The notes under the pieces are model-generated. The model had not been told where the DNA came from. It made no database searches and saw only the letters and a program-made list of their open reading frames with translations. The translations under genes were made by a program, and so were the position numbers. A stretch of 64,000 nucleotides of DNA from Castor canadensis (Eukaryota; Chordata; Mammalia; Rodentia; Castoridae): assembly GCF_047511655.1 (NCBI RefSeq), contig NC_133389.1, forward strand, positions 146,222,473 through 146,286,472. Direction: 5' to 3'. Shown here piece by piece: positions 1-13,290 of the stretch. Numbering within the stretch: position 1 is the stretch's first letter; each line of letters begins with the position of its first letter.

Positions 1-614
1 CAGCCCGCCGGCCTCCTTTCCCCTTTTACTTTCATTTACTTCTTCCCGGCTAACCTGGGAACTGAGTTGTTCTTGGGGTGCAACTAGCTAGTGACAAGTT
101 TGTATTTTGTGTGTTCTTTTGGGATGTGTAAAGTATATATAAGTAAGACAAAGCACATAATGCATCGGGAAAGCCAGAGTTCAGAGTTTGGAATTTATTA
201 AGTTACAATCATACAATTGAAAGCCTTAAAGCAAGTTAAGTGTTTCATGTCAGGACGTCCTATTCTACAAATATTTGAGTACCTTTGTATGAGTCATTTT
301 TTTCTGGACTTTAAGAATCCAGACCAGACAACCCACATCCTGCATGCATTGAACAGAGCACGAGGGAAAAACAATTACATAATATCAGTGATAAATGGTG
401 TGACTAAAACAAAACAATGATGTGCTGGCTAGCATTTAACACTTCTGTGTTGTGAATCTCAGACTATAGGCTTTAAATGTTACAAATTACACAGGATTAC
501 AACAAACCAATTACATTGAAGTAGTTAGGAAGATATTAAATATAATGAAATAATTCATGCTTCAGCTAAAGCATTAAGTATAAATAGTTTCTAGTCTAAT
601 CGCTGATATCTAGC

Positions 615-803
615 AATTTTTTTCTTTTTCGGTACTGGGGTTTGAACTTACGGCCTACATCTTGAGTCACTCTGCCAAGCCCCCTTTTTTTTTTTTTCTT
701 TGATGGGATTTTTCAAGATAGAGCCTCCCAAACTATTTGCCTCGGCTGGCTTCGAACTGCAGTCCTTCTGAGGAGCTAGGATTACAGCCATAAGTCTCTG
801 GCT
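615..803 (-). repeat. ID+B1 dimeric SINE
   Basis: Reads antisense: poly-T, then the ID half (GGTACTGGGGTTTGAACTT to GCCAAGCCC), a T-run, and the B1-like half ending GCTAGGATTACAG and CTCTGGCT. Confidence 0.85.
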
Positions 804-829
804 AGGACTGAAAATCTTAAAAGGAATTT

Positions 830-909
830 TTGGCGGTATTGAGGTTTGAACTCAGGACTTTGAGTTTGCTTAGGTATAGGTTATACAGTTTGAGCCACTC
901 TACCAGCCC
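830..909 (-). repeat. ID monomer SINE with target-site duplication
   Basis: Antisense ID unit from GGCGGTATTGAGGTTTGAAC to CCACTCTACCAGCCC. It is flanked by AAGGAATTT at 821-829 and 910-918, a 9-bp duplication. Confidence 0.8.
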
Positions 910-1136
910 AAGGAATTTAATATCTTTAATGTATTTTACATTACTGTAACTTGGCCTGCATTTAGGGATACTGGACATGTAACTAAATTTCATTGGTTTA
1001 TTAAAATTAATACACATTTTTTTCCCCTACATAAATTCACAAACCTGAATTCTGTCAACAGATCTTGGTTAGAGTCCCTGTGCAAGACTGACTGGTGCTA
1101 ATTTCTTCTAGGTTGACTTCAATAATATAATCTGTA

Positions 1137-1474
1137 CAGGTTGAATATCCCTAATCCGAAATGCTAGAAACCAGAAGTTTTTCAGATTTTGGAAAATTTG
1201 CACAGTAATATATTTCTTGGGGGGTCTAGCAGCCTGAACATGAGATCATTTGTATTTTCTCTGTATGTTTATATATACATCCTGAAGGTAATTTCATACA
1301 TTATTTTTCCTGCACTTGCGTTTTTATTGGGACCTGTCAAACATGAGATCAGGTATGGTTACATTTGTGACATGTTAGTCCCCAGAACATTGTAGATTGT
1401 GGAGCATTTTAGATTATTTTAGATTTGGGGATATTCAAAATCTAGTATTTTGTATTGGGATACTCAGGCCTGTA
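1137..1474 (+). mobile_element. Palindromic Tigger-type (Tc1/mariner) DNA transposon relic
   Basis: The left end, GGTTGAATATCCCTAATCC, is mirrored by diverged copies at the right end (GGATATTCAAAATC near 1428 and GGGATACTCAGGCCTG at 1459-1474). The interior (CCTGAAGGTAATTTCATACA) matches the common mammalian family with this terminal repeat. The exact family name is uncertain. Confidence 0.65.
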
Positions 1475-1565
1475 TGAGGTCTTCCTGTTTGTCAGTTTAT
1501 ATTCTACTAACAGTTTAAAAGCTAACACAATTGCCTACCCCTCTCCTACTTGGTTATTTAGGTTG

Positions 1566-2190
1566 GACTTTTTTTTTTTTTTTGGTCAGGGTCTCATGTA
1601 GCACAGACTGGCCTGGATCTTAGGCATGTGTCACTCCCCCGCCCCCCCCCCTTTATTTTATTTTTTGGTAGTACTGCAGTTTGAATTGTGGTCTTCTGCT
1701 TTCAAGGCATTCTATTACCTGAGCTAAGCTACAACCTCCAGCACTTTTTCTGGTTATTTTGTATGTAGGGCCTCACTCTTCCCACACAGGTCTGCACTGC
1801 AACCCTCCTATTTTTAGGCTTCCTGCCATAACTGAGATGAGAGGTGTAGGCCACCATGCCCAGCCTTTTCCCATTGAGAATTGGGGTCTTGCAAACTCCC
1901 CTTCCCCACTTCTGTCCTCCTGATCTCAACCTTCCAAGTAGCTGGGATTACAGATATAAGCCACCTGCACTGGCTGCTTCTCCCCTCCCTCCCCCCAGTT
2001 GGGGCTTGAACTTGGCCTACACCTTGAGCCACTCTGCCAGGCCTTTTTTGTGATGTTCTTTTTTTTTTTTTTTTCTTTTGAGATAGGGTTTCATGAACCA
2101 TTTACCCAATCTGTCTTCAAACTGCCATCCTCCTGATCTCTGCCTCCTGAGTGGCTAGGATTTCAGGCATGAGTCACCAGTGCCTGGCTG
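1566..2190 (-). repeat. Stack of B1/ID SINEs, including an ID+B1+B1 trimer
   Basis: Antisense order: a B1 fragment (1566-1648), then ID (about 1660-1742), B1-like (1743-1863) and B1-like (1866-1978), which together form one trimer. An ID+B1 dimer follows (1980-2190). Cues are repeated GTTTGAA(C/T), GCTGGGATTACAG and the GCC-CTG ends. Confidence 0.8.
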
Positions 2191-2394
2191 CTGCTTTTTT
2201 GAGCAGCTGGTTTGAAGTAGTTTGAGGAGGTCTCATGTTTAGCATGAGACACAGCTCTATAGGATGTGTGTCCTTTCCACCCAGTTTTCCCATTGAGATG
2301 ATCATCTGCTGTTAACTTAAGCAAATTTACCTTAACAATATTTTATTTTCCCTGTCCCTCCTCCACCCTTGTTATTGACCAGTATTGTAAAGAA

Positions 2395-2585
2395 TTTAGG
2401 GTTTTGGAGTGAGATTAAAGGCGCAAAACCTAGTTTTGAAAATAGCTGTGTTTGAAATAGTTAGCTATTAACTAATTTGGTTACCTTGAGCAAATGGCTT
2501 TAGATTATCTGTGAACATGAAGTACCATAAAATCTACCTTGAATTTGCTATCACCATTAAATGAGATAAGAAACTAAAGGGCTAC
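2395..2585 (+). repeat. MIR SINE
   Basis: A diverged MIR core: GTTTTGGAGTGAGA, TTACCTTGAGCAAATG and the ATCTGTGAACATGAAGTA region, with ATTAAATGAGATAA at its end. Confidence 0.6.
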
Positions 2586-3243
2586 AGATACCTAATTCGT
2601 TTTATCTTTTCTACATATGTTTATTTCATTAGTGGTTGAAGCACTACATTTCTTTTTCATTTCCTCCCATACTTGATTAGCTCCAGAATGAAGTTTGATG
2701 GTTTCTTCTAGGTCTTCAAGGGGACACTGTTATCTTGCTGTTTTTGTTCTGTTACTCATGCTATAAACCACAGAACTTTTGCTACTTTTCTTGCATTTTT
2801 TATTATATAACTATAGAAGAATATTTTGTTTTCTTTGCCAAACTGAATTCCTTGAGGGGTATTTACTCCACAGCTTTTGTCACACAGTATTCATGACACA
2901 GTCCATGAACGTGCAAAGCTTGTTTGTCAAGCTCTTTAATCCAGTCTAAAATGCTAAATGAAACAAAAATTTAGCATTAACCTAAGGAAGTACTTTAGAT
3001 AAAAATGCCAGCCTTTATCTGCATAGTGCCTGCCTCAAGAATGGAAATGCCATTGAGTTTTGTATCAGAAGGACATTGTTGCTAATACATCTTGAAGTAA
3101 TAATATTCACAAGTTGGATGGAAAAGACAGAAAATGGAAGCGAAATGTAGATAGTCAAAATAGCTAATTTTTTGCTTTTATTACAGAAGTTTAATCTTAA
3201 CCCATCTTTCATTATAGTAATTCACATTAAAAATTCACTGTAA

Positions 3244-3330
3244 GACTGGAGGTACAGCTCAGTGGTATAACAGTTGCCTAGCATGCCAGCCCTGGGATTT
3301 GAGCTCCCCAAACCTCTGTCTGTCTGTCTA
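3244..3330 (+). repeat. ID SINE
   Basis: Starts GACTGGAGGTACAGCTCAGT and contains the tRNA-derived box GGATTTGAGCTCCCC. A TCTG microsatellite follows. Confidence 0.7.
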
Positions 3331-3428
3331 TTATGGTGTATGTATACACACACACTGTTAAAAGTTTACAAGTTGATTGTCCAGTGTAAGTTTCAACAGC
3401 TTGATGCTGCCCCCTAGTGTTTTATTTT

Positions 3429-3666
3429 CCCCAAAGTTTTTTTTTTTTTTTTTATTACATCTGGGCTGAAGGAACTATAATATTCTCAGTGCTGTCTAGT
3501 GGTTTTTTTTTTTTCATTTTTCTTTTATTATTCATATGTGCATACAAGGCTTGGTTCATTTCTCCCCCCTGCCCCCACCCCCTCCCTTACCACCCACTCC
3601 GCCCCCTCCCTCTCCCCCCCAATACCCAGCAGAAACTATTTTGCCCTTATTTCTAATCCCCAAAGT
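3429..3666 (-). mobile_element. 5'-truncated L1 with possible 3' transduction and 9-bp target-site duplication
   Basis: CCCCAAAGT occurs at 3429-3437 and 3658-3666. Between them, read on plus: a 17-T run, about 50 nt of non-L1 sequence (3454-3502), a second T-run (3503-3514), then an L1 3' UTR piece (CATATGTGCATACAAGGCTT and a C-rich tract). On the minus strand this reads L1 end, poly(A), extra sequence, poly(A), the layout of a 3' transduction. The same L1 end recurs at 52808-53487. Confidence 0.7.
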
Positions 3667-6600
3667 ATTTTTTGAGCTCAGTTTCATTTGTACCTTTTCC
3701 CAAATGATACTGTTTAAGTTACAGATTCTTCAGTCCCATAGATGTGATCCACCTTTGTATTTCCTCCAGCTGGTTAGTGTTGCTAATAAAGTGGATATAG
3801 TCTTTTTAAAATTGTTTACTTTTGATTACTTTTAGCCTCTAGTTTTCCAAATAGGGGAAAAATTGGGTGGCGCTAGAACTGTGGAATGTCAACAAGTTAA
3901 CTTGTAAATGTGTATGTGGAGTATTTTCAAAAGGATAAGAGAGTAATGTATCAAAGATGTATCTTTGAAGTTAGCTTTGTATATAAATAATAGCAATTCA
4001 TTTTATCTGGGTTGTTTTGTTTTAAAATAGGGTATTATGAAAATCTGTATTCTGGAAAATTTAGTCCCATATACCTTTGTATTGTTTCTACTGTACTGAT
4101 AATAAAGTTTGAAAATGTCAAATTCACATGGTGAGCTTTTTTAAAAAATTTAAATTTAGACTGTAGAGTGATTTTTGAAGAGAATAAAGTATCAAGGTCC
4201 TTGTCATAACAAGATTTCCTACTCATTTATGTAACTAGGATTTTAGATTATACCAACTATCAGTATTCTAAACTATTGATTTCCTTTTTATTCTGTATGT
4301 TTTGTGGGCGGGCCATTTGCTAACTGGTTTTTCTAAAATGACCAAATATTTTCTCAAACTAGCAAAAAATTACTGGAATATTCAGAAGCGTGTTCAACAA
4401 GTATGAAACAATTCGCAACTGATTTTGTAAAGTTTCACATAACAGTAGGACTACTGAAATTATTTCTAACACACTACTTAGGAGGTCACCTACAATGTTA
4501 AAAAATGTTACAGAACACAATAATTTATTGTCATACCACATAGTGTAAAATGTTATTTTCCTATTCTTTTATCAGAACATAAGGATTTTAGATTGCCCAG
4601 GTATAAGCGTTGGATATGTAGTAGAATTTAATGTTAAAAGTATTTATTTTTATAGTTTGCTAGTAATGGTTACAGGTTTGTGCAAATACAAGGATAAAAT
4701 CTCATTCAAGTAGTGCTTATTTTTACCATCTAAAAGTTACTGGTAGGTGGTTTAATAATTACCTAGTTTTATAATTGTATTTTCTAATTACTCATTTTTT
4801 GATAGTTTGCTGCTGAAAGAGGGAAGTATCAGTTAATTCTAGTCCCTGCATTAGCATTTCTCACTGGCATAATTTTATCCTTAATATACTCTGCTCTTGA
4901 AGATCACTCATCCCATTCAGAAAAGGTTTTTAGGGGTGAGAAAAGTGAATCACAATGTTGTAGGAAGTATCCTTATCGTAGTGATGTAATAAGATTATAT
5001 GCTTTCATAGGACCAGAAATATTGTTACAGAGCTGCTGTGAACTATGAAAGGGATGATTTTTAATCCTTTCTAATTATCTAAGACTTTTCAGTCATCACT
5101 TTAAGTTTTAAATTTATTTTCATTCAGTATAGGAGATAAAATCTAAATTGCAAAGGAAGGTCATAAATGCACACATCCTACTGTGCTATTACTTTAATAA
5201 CTACAAGCAAAAGGAAGCCATTTCAGATATGCTTTCACAAATCTTAGGCTTTGAAAAAGTTCACTGTTATGTACTCTGAATATTTGACTTTAAAATAGTG
5301 GTTTCCCCTACAGTTGTCTTGCTGAATTGATCCTTTTGAGGTGTAGATTAAATTGGAAGTCAACAGGCTAACTTTTTTATAAATTAAGCAATTCTAACTT
5401 TTTGTAAATTAAGTATTCTTGAAATAGCTTCCTCATTCATTTCTGTATTATCTATGCCTGCTTTTGTGCTATAATGTCAGAATTAAGCTTGTCAGAGACT
5501 GCAGACCACAAACTTGGTAGTTTTACTGTTTGACCCTTTCAAATCTGCCAGCCCTAACTCATTGTTAATGTTCCATCATTATTCTGCATGTTGCTTATAT
5601 TCTTAATAGTTACACTCTTCTAGAACCTATATCAGTACTTGGAGTAAATCATTTAAATGATCAATCCATAGGTAATTGAGTTCTCAGGTGTTCTGAACCT
5701 AAATAGTATAGAAACTTCTTTTTGTTTTCCCCTTTCCATTTTTTTCTTTACTGGAGAAACAGCCCTTTTATTGTGCTTGGAATTGGAAAAGGAATGTGAA
5801 AGCCCTGGCCCATACTGTTTTTACTATTTCTTAGGTAGCATGTTTCACTGTTTATCTTCTCTAATTGAAAAGCTGGGTATGCCTCTTAGCTTCAGAGCTG
5901 AAAATGTGTGATCTTTATCTTTATACCTTCTTTTCCTTGCCTTTGTCCCTTTTTCCTTCCCTTCTTTTTCTGTTCTCTCACTCTCCTCTAAAGCAATTCA
6001 TAATTTCATGCTTGCAGGCCTGTGAACACTAGGTAGGTTATCTTACAATGCACCCTACTGAAGATGAATCATTATGATAATTCTGTTTATATGTGAAGAA
6101 GTATACATTGCACTGTGTTTAAAAAGATGAACATAGCCTCCTGATGAAAGGGGCGATGGAAAGGTTGTTTTATATAACTTGTCAATAAGGTGGAATAATA
6201 CACGATTTGTCATTACATTATAAAATGAGATTGGTAAGAGTATAACAAAAATAATTATAAAATAATTTTAATAGCAATCTATATAAACTTATACACACAA
6301 ACATGATATACACATTATAAAACCATGTGATATTTTCTATTCTATGGACATTTTTAGTTTAGAATATCACTTTATAACTTAATGTTTGGGATATTCTTTT
6401 TAAGGTCTTTGTATTAGAATATTCTAGTTTTCTCAAAATGACTGATTCCATTTATGTAATCAGGGAAAAATACAAAGTTTATTTTGAAGAAAGTAATCAT
6501 ATCAATATTTTAAAACTGAAGAAGGAAATCAGAAAGCTATGTTAAAATTAAATCACTGAAAGAGATACTGAGAATCCACTAAATATTTATACAACTGCTA

Positions 6601-6718
6601 AAACTTTTCCTATGAAGATTTTTCTCTAAAAACAAGTACTTGAAGCTATTATTGAGGCTAAAACATAAAGTTTCTTGGTTAGCCAATGACTATAGAAGTC
6701 TTGGATATTCCAGTGAAA

Positions 6719-6930
6719 GTTTTTTTTTTTTTCCTGTGGTGAAGGTACTAGAATCCAGGAACTTGTGCATGCTAGGCAGGTATTCTCTCAATGAACTACA
6801 TCCTTATCTCTTGAATTTTTGATACAGGGTCTTGCTATGTAGCCCAGGCTCACCTCTAGCTCAGAGTCCTGTCACTCAGCCTCCAGGGTGTTATGATTAC
6901 AGACATGTATCACCACAACAGGTGCTCACA
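6719..6930 (-). repeat. ID+B1 dimeric SINE
   Basis: Antisense: poly-T, the ID half (TGCATGCTAGGCAGGTATTC), then the B1 half (GGGTCTTGCTATGTAGCCCAGGCT in two cues; TTATGATTACAGACATG). Confidence 0.8.
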
Positions 6931-9900
6931 GAAAGTTTTCTTTTTCCTAAAAATAAAATGGGTGTCAGTGGTGTTAGGTCTTTAGGGCTGTTGTTATTTT
7001 TCGTTACATATGTTATAGATTAAATAGGGAGAGAAAAGCTTAAATTTAGAAGTATGTAAGAAACAGCAAAATATGTTTCATTGCTTGACATGAAAACATC
7101 TACAGTGACAGGAAAAACATTGTAAAGACACTAACAGAACTAAAAAAAAATAAGAAATTATGACTAAGTTATGTAAAAACTCATGCAAGTTGATAAAAAT
7201 CAGACATCAGGAATTTATGATATAAATTTTAAAATAAGTGCTGTTACTGATTCCAAAATCAACAACACTGTACTGTTAATGAGAGTGTTTTAATCATGCT
7301 GTTGGTGGCAGTGCAACCAAGTTTAATTTCTCTAGAAAATAATTTAGGTATAAGTGTATAGCAAGATCTAAAAAATATTAAAAGTTTTGTAGCCTTTCCC
7401 CATATCTTGAAATTAATTACAAATAACCAAAACTAATGGCATAAAATACAATTAAGATGTTTGCATATTGTGATTAAAACCCTACAAATGTACAAATGCT
7501 TGTGAAAATCCTTGATTTTCTTCCATATATGATGTGATTTTATTGACTCACCAGAATTTTTAAAAATTTATAATTGCTGATTTTCAGTAACTAAACTATA
7601 TTCATGTATAAGTTATCAAATGGTTTTGTGGATTTTCTTAGGTGGGAGAAGAAATCCCCTGTCTCCTTTCATAATGTACCTAGAGATCAGGAATCCTTTC
7701 TGTTCCTTTAGTTGATTCTTATGCTGTTCACTACTGTCTCCAAATGGCATGTCCAGGTCTTCCTGTTGACTTGACCTTCAGCCACTATCTATTTAATGAA
7801 GGATGATTTGGTGCTTTTACCACTTCTGCATACACCAATTCCTCAGTTCTGGTTTCAATTTAGAACATTATTTAGTGTTACATTTTTATACTATAAATGT
7901 TACTTATGTCATAAATGTAACTGATTCATTGAAGTAAACTATTACTTTTTCTTTCTTGCAGTACTTGGCTCTGGCCTTAATTATTTTCTTAATTTTTTCC
8001 TTCTTAATTCTTCCTTTCTATATATCAAAATCTAAACCAGCTCTGTGTTTTGGAGTATAGCTTTAAAAAGGAAAGGAAATATGGGTGCTCAGGGATTTAC
8101 ATAGTTTTCTTATATATTAAAAATTATTAAACTTGGTAATGATGTTATTGGACTGGTAATTGATAATTAGGTTAGTAGTTTGCTAGTAAAAAATTAAGTA
8201 GCTTTGACATTTGGATTACGTTTTTGTAAGAGCCTGCTAAGTGTTAGAACTGTATCATCTCACCTTATTCAACAAAGTGAGGACTTTGATGGCTCAAAAT
8301 AACTAAGGAAAGCTAAAATTAATTGGGCAGAAAGCTGCCCTGGTAGGGAAGAAGTAGCTTCTGTGTTGTCAGCAGCATAAAAAATGTCAGTGTTACAGAC
8401 ATTGCTGTGGAGATAGTGTGATCATTGCTCACTACCTCCAGACTCCAGAAGGATCATTTTAGCTGGTGATTCATGAATGTGTGGTGGGTGAGCTGGTGCA
8501 GAATCAGGAGTGTGTAATAATGATCCTGTGCTGAGAAAGAAAACACAAAGGAAGAGTAAAGATGGACGAAGTGATTAAGAGTTGAGGCAATGGCAGTAGT
8601 TCTGAGAATGTAGACAACTACTCTTCTTGATGTATGTTATTGTAGATTTATGTGCATCTGGAGTGGAAAGAGGTTGACGCCTATTTACTGAAAGTAAAAT
8701 CAAACATTTTGGTAACTTCAAAAGACATTTCAATATTTAGTGACTGATAAAGGCATCCCAGTCAGTGCATTTTTGCTAATCTCAGATGTTCTTTGTATCT
8801 CCAAGTAGAACAGATGTTGCAAAATTATAGGTAGGTTTTTACAATATAGTTTCAGATTCTTGCTAGTGAAAGGTTAAAAAGCAGAATGCAAGTAGTTGTT
8901 TGGACATTTAATGTGAAAGTGTAGGTTTGTACATAAATGGTTAGAATGCAGTAAAGATGGATTTGATGTGTTGATATTTCTACTTTTTAAGTTAGTGAAA
9001 CGGGACAAGCATGAATTATACCTAGGCTCAATTAGCATGCATCTACTGTTTTCATATGAATGTCTCTCAGTGGCAAAATTAGTGATGGCCTGAACTGTGC
9101 TTGCTTATTTGTTATTTACTGATTTATTTATTCATTCACTCATTTACTTAAAGAGTTTCATTGGCATTTTGAACTGTGAATATGACTTTAGTAGATTAAA
9201 TACCTGTAGAAGTAAGAATACAAAATGGTAGGTGAGTTCAGGTGTTACTTCCTTTGTTTTGCAGAGGGTAACTAGTGACAGTGTTGGGATGAACCAGATA
9301 AAAGGTTTCTGATTGCTGGTCTGTGGTGCTTTAGACAAATGTAATGCAATTGGTGGACACACAAAAAAAAATGAGGATGAAACCCAAGTTATATTACTGT
9401 TAATAATTTATACTTAAGTAGCATTTACATATTATAAAAATAGGAAAACAATAAAAAGCATAAGCCTTTTACCACTTAAAAATGTGATTCTCTTAGTTAA
9501 CTGTAAAATAAAGCAGAAATTAATAGCACCACATCATAGGTGGTGATATGACAGAGATTTGGTGACTTGTACAGACTTATAACTAATACGCCAAGTTAGA
9601 CTCTAACAGATCTTTCACTCCTTGACTAAAATTTCTTCATTGGGCATATAGGCTCATTGCTTCTCATTTCTTCTGCTCCTAATGTTATGGAACCACAGAA
9701 GGAAACTAAATTGATACCTGACTAACATTCTTATGAAGCTAAAGACTGATGAAGCCATTCACTGATAGAAATAACAGTTGTGTTTATGTAATTCGAGATA
9801 TAAATAAAAGTGATATTTTACCATTATTTGAAGACATGCAATAGTGAAATCTTAAAAAAAATTCCTTTATAAAATTAGGAAACTGATCAAATAAATTTTC

Positions 9901-10489
9901 ATGTTAAGTTTACTTAAAGCATGGTATATTTACATTATTCCAGTTGAGAGTTTTAGTGATTTTTCTTTGCATTTCTACCACATTGACCTTCAGAATACCA
10001 ATTGGGAACATTGAAAAAGCTAGTTTTGAAACTATGATAAGCTATTTGTATTATTTTTCTATGATTATTATCATTTGTGTGTATGTATATGAGAGAATGG
10101 CAATGCAGGTATTAACTTTTGGTTCTTTGACTTGGTCTTCAATTTTCTTTTTAAAATATATTGTAGATTAAAGTTCCTTTTCTTTTTCTTTTCTTTCTTT
10201 TTAAAAAGGAAGTGAGTGGATTGTAACCAAGGTATATCCTGAGTTATGTGCCCTTCCACTTAACAGAAACGTCATGTTGGAGATAGGATTATTTAGTATT
10301 TACCAGTCACATTTCTTCTTATATCAAGCAATCACTTCAGTAAATAACAGCATTCACAGCGAATTTTTTTAATAATAACTATTATTAGAAGACAGTTCCT
10401 TTTCCCTTTAGAAAAAGTCTTTGTAGTACATTATAGGTGGGTTACTTCAGTGATGATCCAGCAGAGTTCTAGTTTAACGATGTATGTAT

Positions 10490-10640
10490 GCTGGTGTAGG
10501 AGAAAGAGACCTGACTTCATTCTAATCAGATAAATGCCGCGATCTTGAAATCTCACTTCTGTCATGTTGCACATCTTCTGTGAGTCTCAGATTCTTTCTC
10601 TATAAAATGAGAGTATTAGGTAGTCTTAAGGGTATTTTCA
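10490..10640 (+). repeat. MIR SINE
   Basis: MIR-like order: GACCTGACTTCATTC, TCTTGAAATCTCACTTCTGTC, GTGAGTCTCAGATTC and TCTATAAAATGAGAGTA. Confidence 0.6.
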
Positions 10641-11899
10641 TCTTAAATTTTCTACACTTCTGTTCCTCTGTATGGAATAAAAAGCAGTTGTCTTGATACA
10701 GTATCTGTAGAATGATTTGTAATGATAGCAATTAGTGTATAAAGCGATGTAAACTTTAATTTTACTTGATAAAACCTGTATGTAACTTGGCATTTTATTC
10801 AATAAAAACTACAATAGAAAGACTTTAAAGTTTTTTGGAAGCCTTTTTAGAAGAACTTCCTATGGAAAATAATAACTGTAGTTCCTCTTTTTTTGTTGCT
10901 AATAAATAAAAATTGTGTGCTTTCTTTGTATACAAGATTGTGTTTTGAAATAATGTATACTTTGTGGAATGGATAAATTAAGTGAATTAACTTAAGCATT
11001 ATCTCACACATTTTTTTTTTTAATGGTGAGAAAAAAAAAAACACTTGAGGGATTTTCGTGTTACCCTTTGCAAGGTCTATTTAATCTTCTCTGTATCATT
11101 CCAGTTTTAGTGTATGTGCTGCTGAGGTGAACCCTCATTCCTCTCACTTTAGGATCTAGTTAGTCTTTCTTTTAAGTATAATCATGTGCTTTATACTAAG
11201 CAAGATCTTTTGGTTACTAAGGACAGTTTTTTTCTTGTTAAAAATAGATTTTTCTATTACAGTATTAAGAGTACATGTAAAAATGGGTGAAATTAAGTAA
11301 GATCTGTAGTTCAGTTAATATTGTATCAGTGTCAGTCTCCTGGTTTTGAAATGTCCTGTCGTTATGTACGGTGCTGTCATTGGGGAAAGCTGGATGAAGA
11401 GAACATGGAAATTCTGAAGTGTTTTTATAACTTCTTTTGAATCTCAACTTATTTCAGAATTAAAAAGTTAAAAACTTCATCTTCGGGGATTAAGTTTTCA
11501 GGTTTTAAAAAAAATTCTGAGTTTACTAATTAAAAGTTAAAATATATATGTTCTATGTAGGGGTTTAAAGCTAAGTTTTGAACTCTAATGTGCCTGCAGA
11601 AAAATACCCACATTTTCATGAAGCGAAGTACACTCATGTAACCCTGTACCTAGGTGAAGAAACAGAACTTTTAACAAATTCCATGATTTCTCCTACTCAC
11701 TTCCCATACCAAACTGTAAACACTATCCTTACTAAATATTTAGTTCTGATATTACTGCTAAATACAGGAGAACATTATGTGAACATTATTTTTTTCTTTG
11801 CTTCCAAAGCAAAATATATGCATCAAAAATAATATAATAATTAGCATAATGACTACATTCCGTTACTGTAAATTAACTCCACTCTTAACTAGAAATTAT

Positions 11900-11960
11900 G
11901 CTGGAAAGCTGGGTGGAACATGCCCATATTCCCAGCACTTGGGAGGCATAACAGACATAA
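11900..11960 (+). repeat. B1-like SINE fragment
   Basis: Only the 5' part is present: AAGCTGGGTGGAACATGCCC and CCCAGCACTTGGGAGGC, the 7SL-derived start. A second short 5' fragment (GGGTGCTAGTGGCTCACGCC) lies at about 12510-12545. Confidence 0.65.
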
Positions 11961-12739
11961 TAAAATATTTTGGTTAAGATGTTTGAGTTCTGTAAGTGGC
12001 ATGTTAGGGCTGAGTCTTTATATGGACTTGTGTAACATTTTTCCCACTCCTTTCTCCACCCCAAAGATACTCTTTGTGCTATGGATAGGAAGAGATCCCT
12101 ATGTGGAATGCTGGGCAGGCTCCATGAATTACAGCTGAGATGATTTACCAGCCTCCGAGTTGATTTAGGCTGCGTGACTAAGCTCTTGTGAACGGACCAT
12201 GAGAACCCAGAAGTGTGACTTCTACTTCCCTTGCTGCTGAATTTCTGAACCAGGACTTCCTTTCCTTGTCTGCTCCCATTGGTTGAACTAATGCCCAGCC
12301 ACGTAAGGCTGATAGTTTCTAAATGACTGCAGAGAGCTGCCCTTAGACCTGGAGCAGTTGTATGAGAAAAAGAAAAAAACTTGATTATTTCTTAAGCTCC
12401 TGCAGTTTGGGAGGGGTCTCCATAGCTGCTGAGCCTGTACTAGCAATGAATACTTCAATTTATGAATGATGTACTTAAAAAAAAAAAAAAAAAGAAAGAA
12501 AACCTTAGATGGGTGCTAGTGGCTCACGCCTGTAACCTGAAATGTTAGGATTAAAAGCCAAATCTCCAACTTAATGTAGCTTTAGAATTAAATACGTCTA
12601 TAGACTAATTATTTGCTAAAATTCTTGCCTTATGCATGCCATGCATAATCCAACCTGATTTATTCACATAACCATAAAATATTCAGTTGACTAAAGTATC
12701 ATTTTTAACAACGTTTGGTAGTTTCTTGTTATATAAATA

Positions 12740-12890
12740 GTGAATCTCAAACTTCAGCTTGCTTTGAGGCACACTAGGAAAGCCATTGACTTAATAGGTA
12801 GGGTGGGGTGTGATAATTTGCATTTCAAATTTCCAGGTGGTCCTGATGCTGCCACTCCCACAGCCACATTTTGGCTAACCGCTGACATAG
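12740..12890 (+). mobile_element. MER5A-type hAT-Charlie DNA transposon
   Basis: Starts GAATCTCAAACTTCAGC. It contains GGGTGGGGTGTGATAATTTG and CCAGGTGGTCCTGATGCTGC, and ends CACATTTTGGCTAACC. All are in MER5A order. A weak MIR-like piece follows (12895-12985). Confidence 0.75.
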
Positions 12891-13019
12891 GTTATGTGAT
12901 AGCGCCTCACATTTATAGAAGAGCACTTAGAAGAATGATAAATACTTGCATTCCATTATCCTTTTCCACAGATATTAAGTGTTTTGTCACATTTCTTTAG
13001 ATACCCTTCTCTTTTTAAA

Positions 13020-13290
13020 ATAGATAAAATACTGTAGATGCAGTTAAATATGTGTACTTCTCCCACCAGCCAATTCTCTCCTTCCTTTCCTGAGATGATA
13101 ACCACTCCTCAGGATGTAATCAGACCTATGTTACAGTCTCATTGCATGTGTTAATATTAAAAAAGAATTTTTGCATGTTTTTAAATTGTCTGTAAATGAC
13201 ATAGCATGTAACTTTTAGTAATTTACACTTTCATTACCACATTAATTTTTCTATTTATTCTTCCACTGATGCATTTAGATGTGACAGGCA
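13020..13290 (-). mobile_element. Old antisense LINE-1 fragment
   Basis: AT-rich text resembling the antisense 3' region of mammalian-wide L1. Divergence is high and family assignment is weak. Confidence 0.35.

Noticed and set aside
1-120. GC-rich first bases as the edge of the SLC39A10 promoter island
   Set aside because: Only about 60 nt are GC-rich and there is no CpG cluster or splice donor. The true first exon cannot be placed from this window.
3417-3835. Proline-rich ORFs of 79 and 99 codons
   Set aside because: Translation of the C-rich L1 3' UTR tract. The same peptide-like run appears at 52740-52982 from the second L1 copy.
5160-5185. TGCACAC as a metal-response element for MTF-1 control of ZIP10
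   Set aside because: The 7-mer core is expected by chance many times in 64 kb. It is isolated, deep in an intron and far from any promoter.
12740-13000. Plus-strand ORF of 86 codons
   Set aside because: Covered by a MER5A-type transposon and a MIR-like piece.
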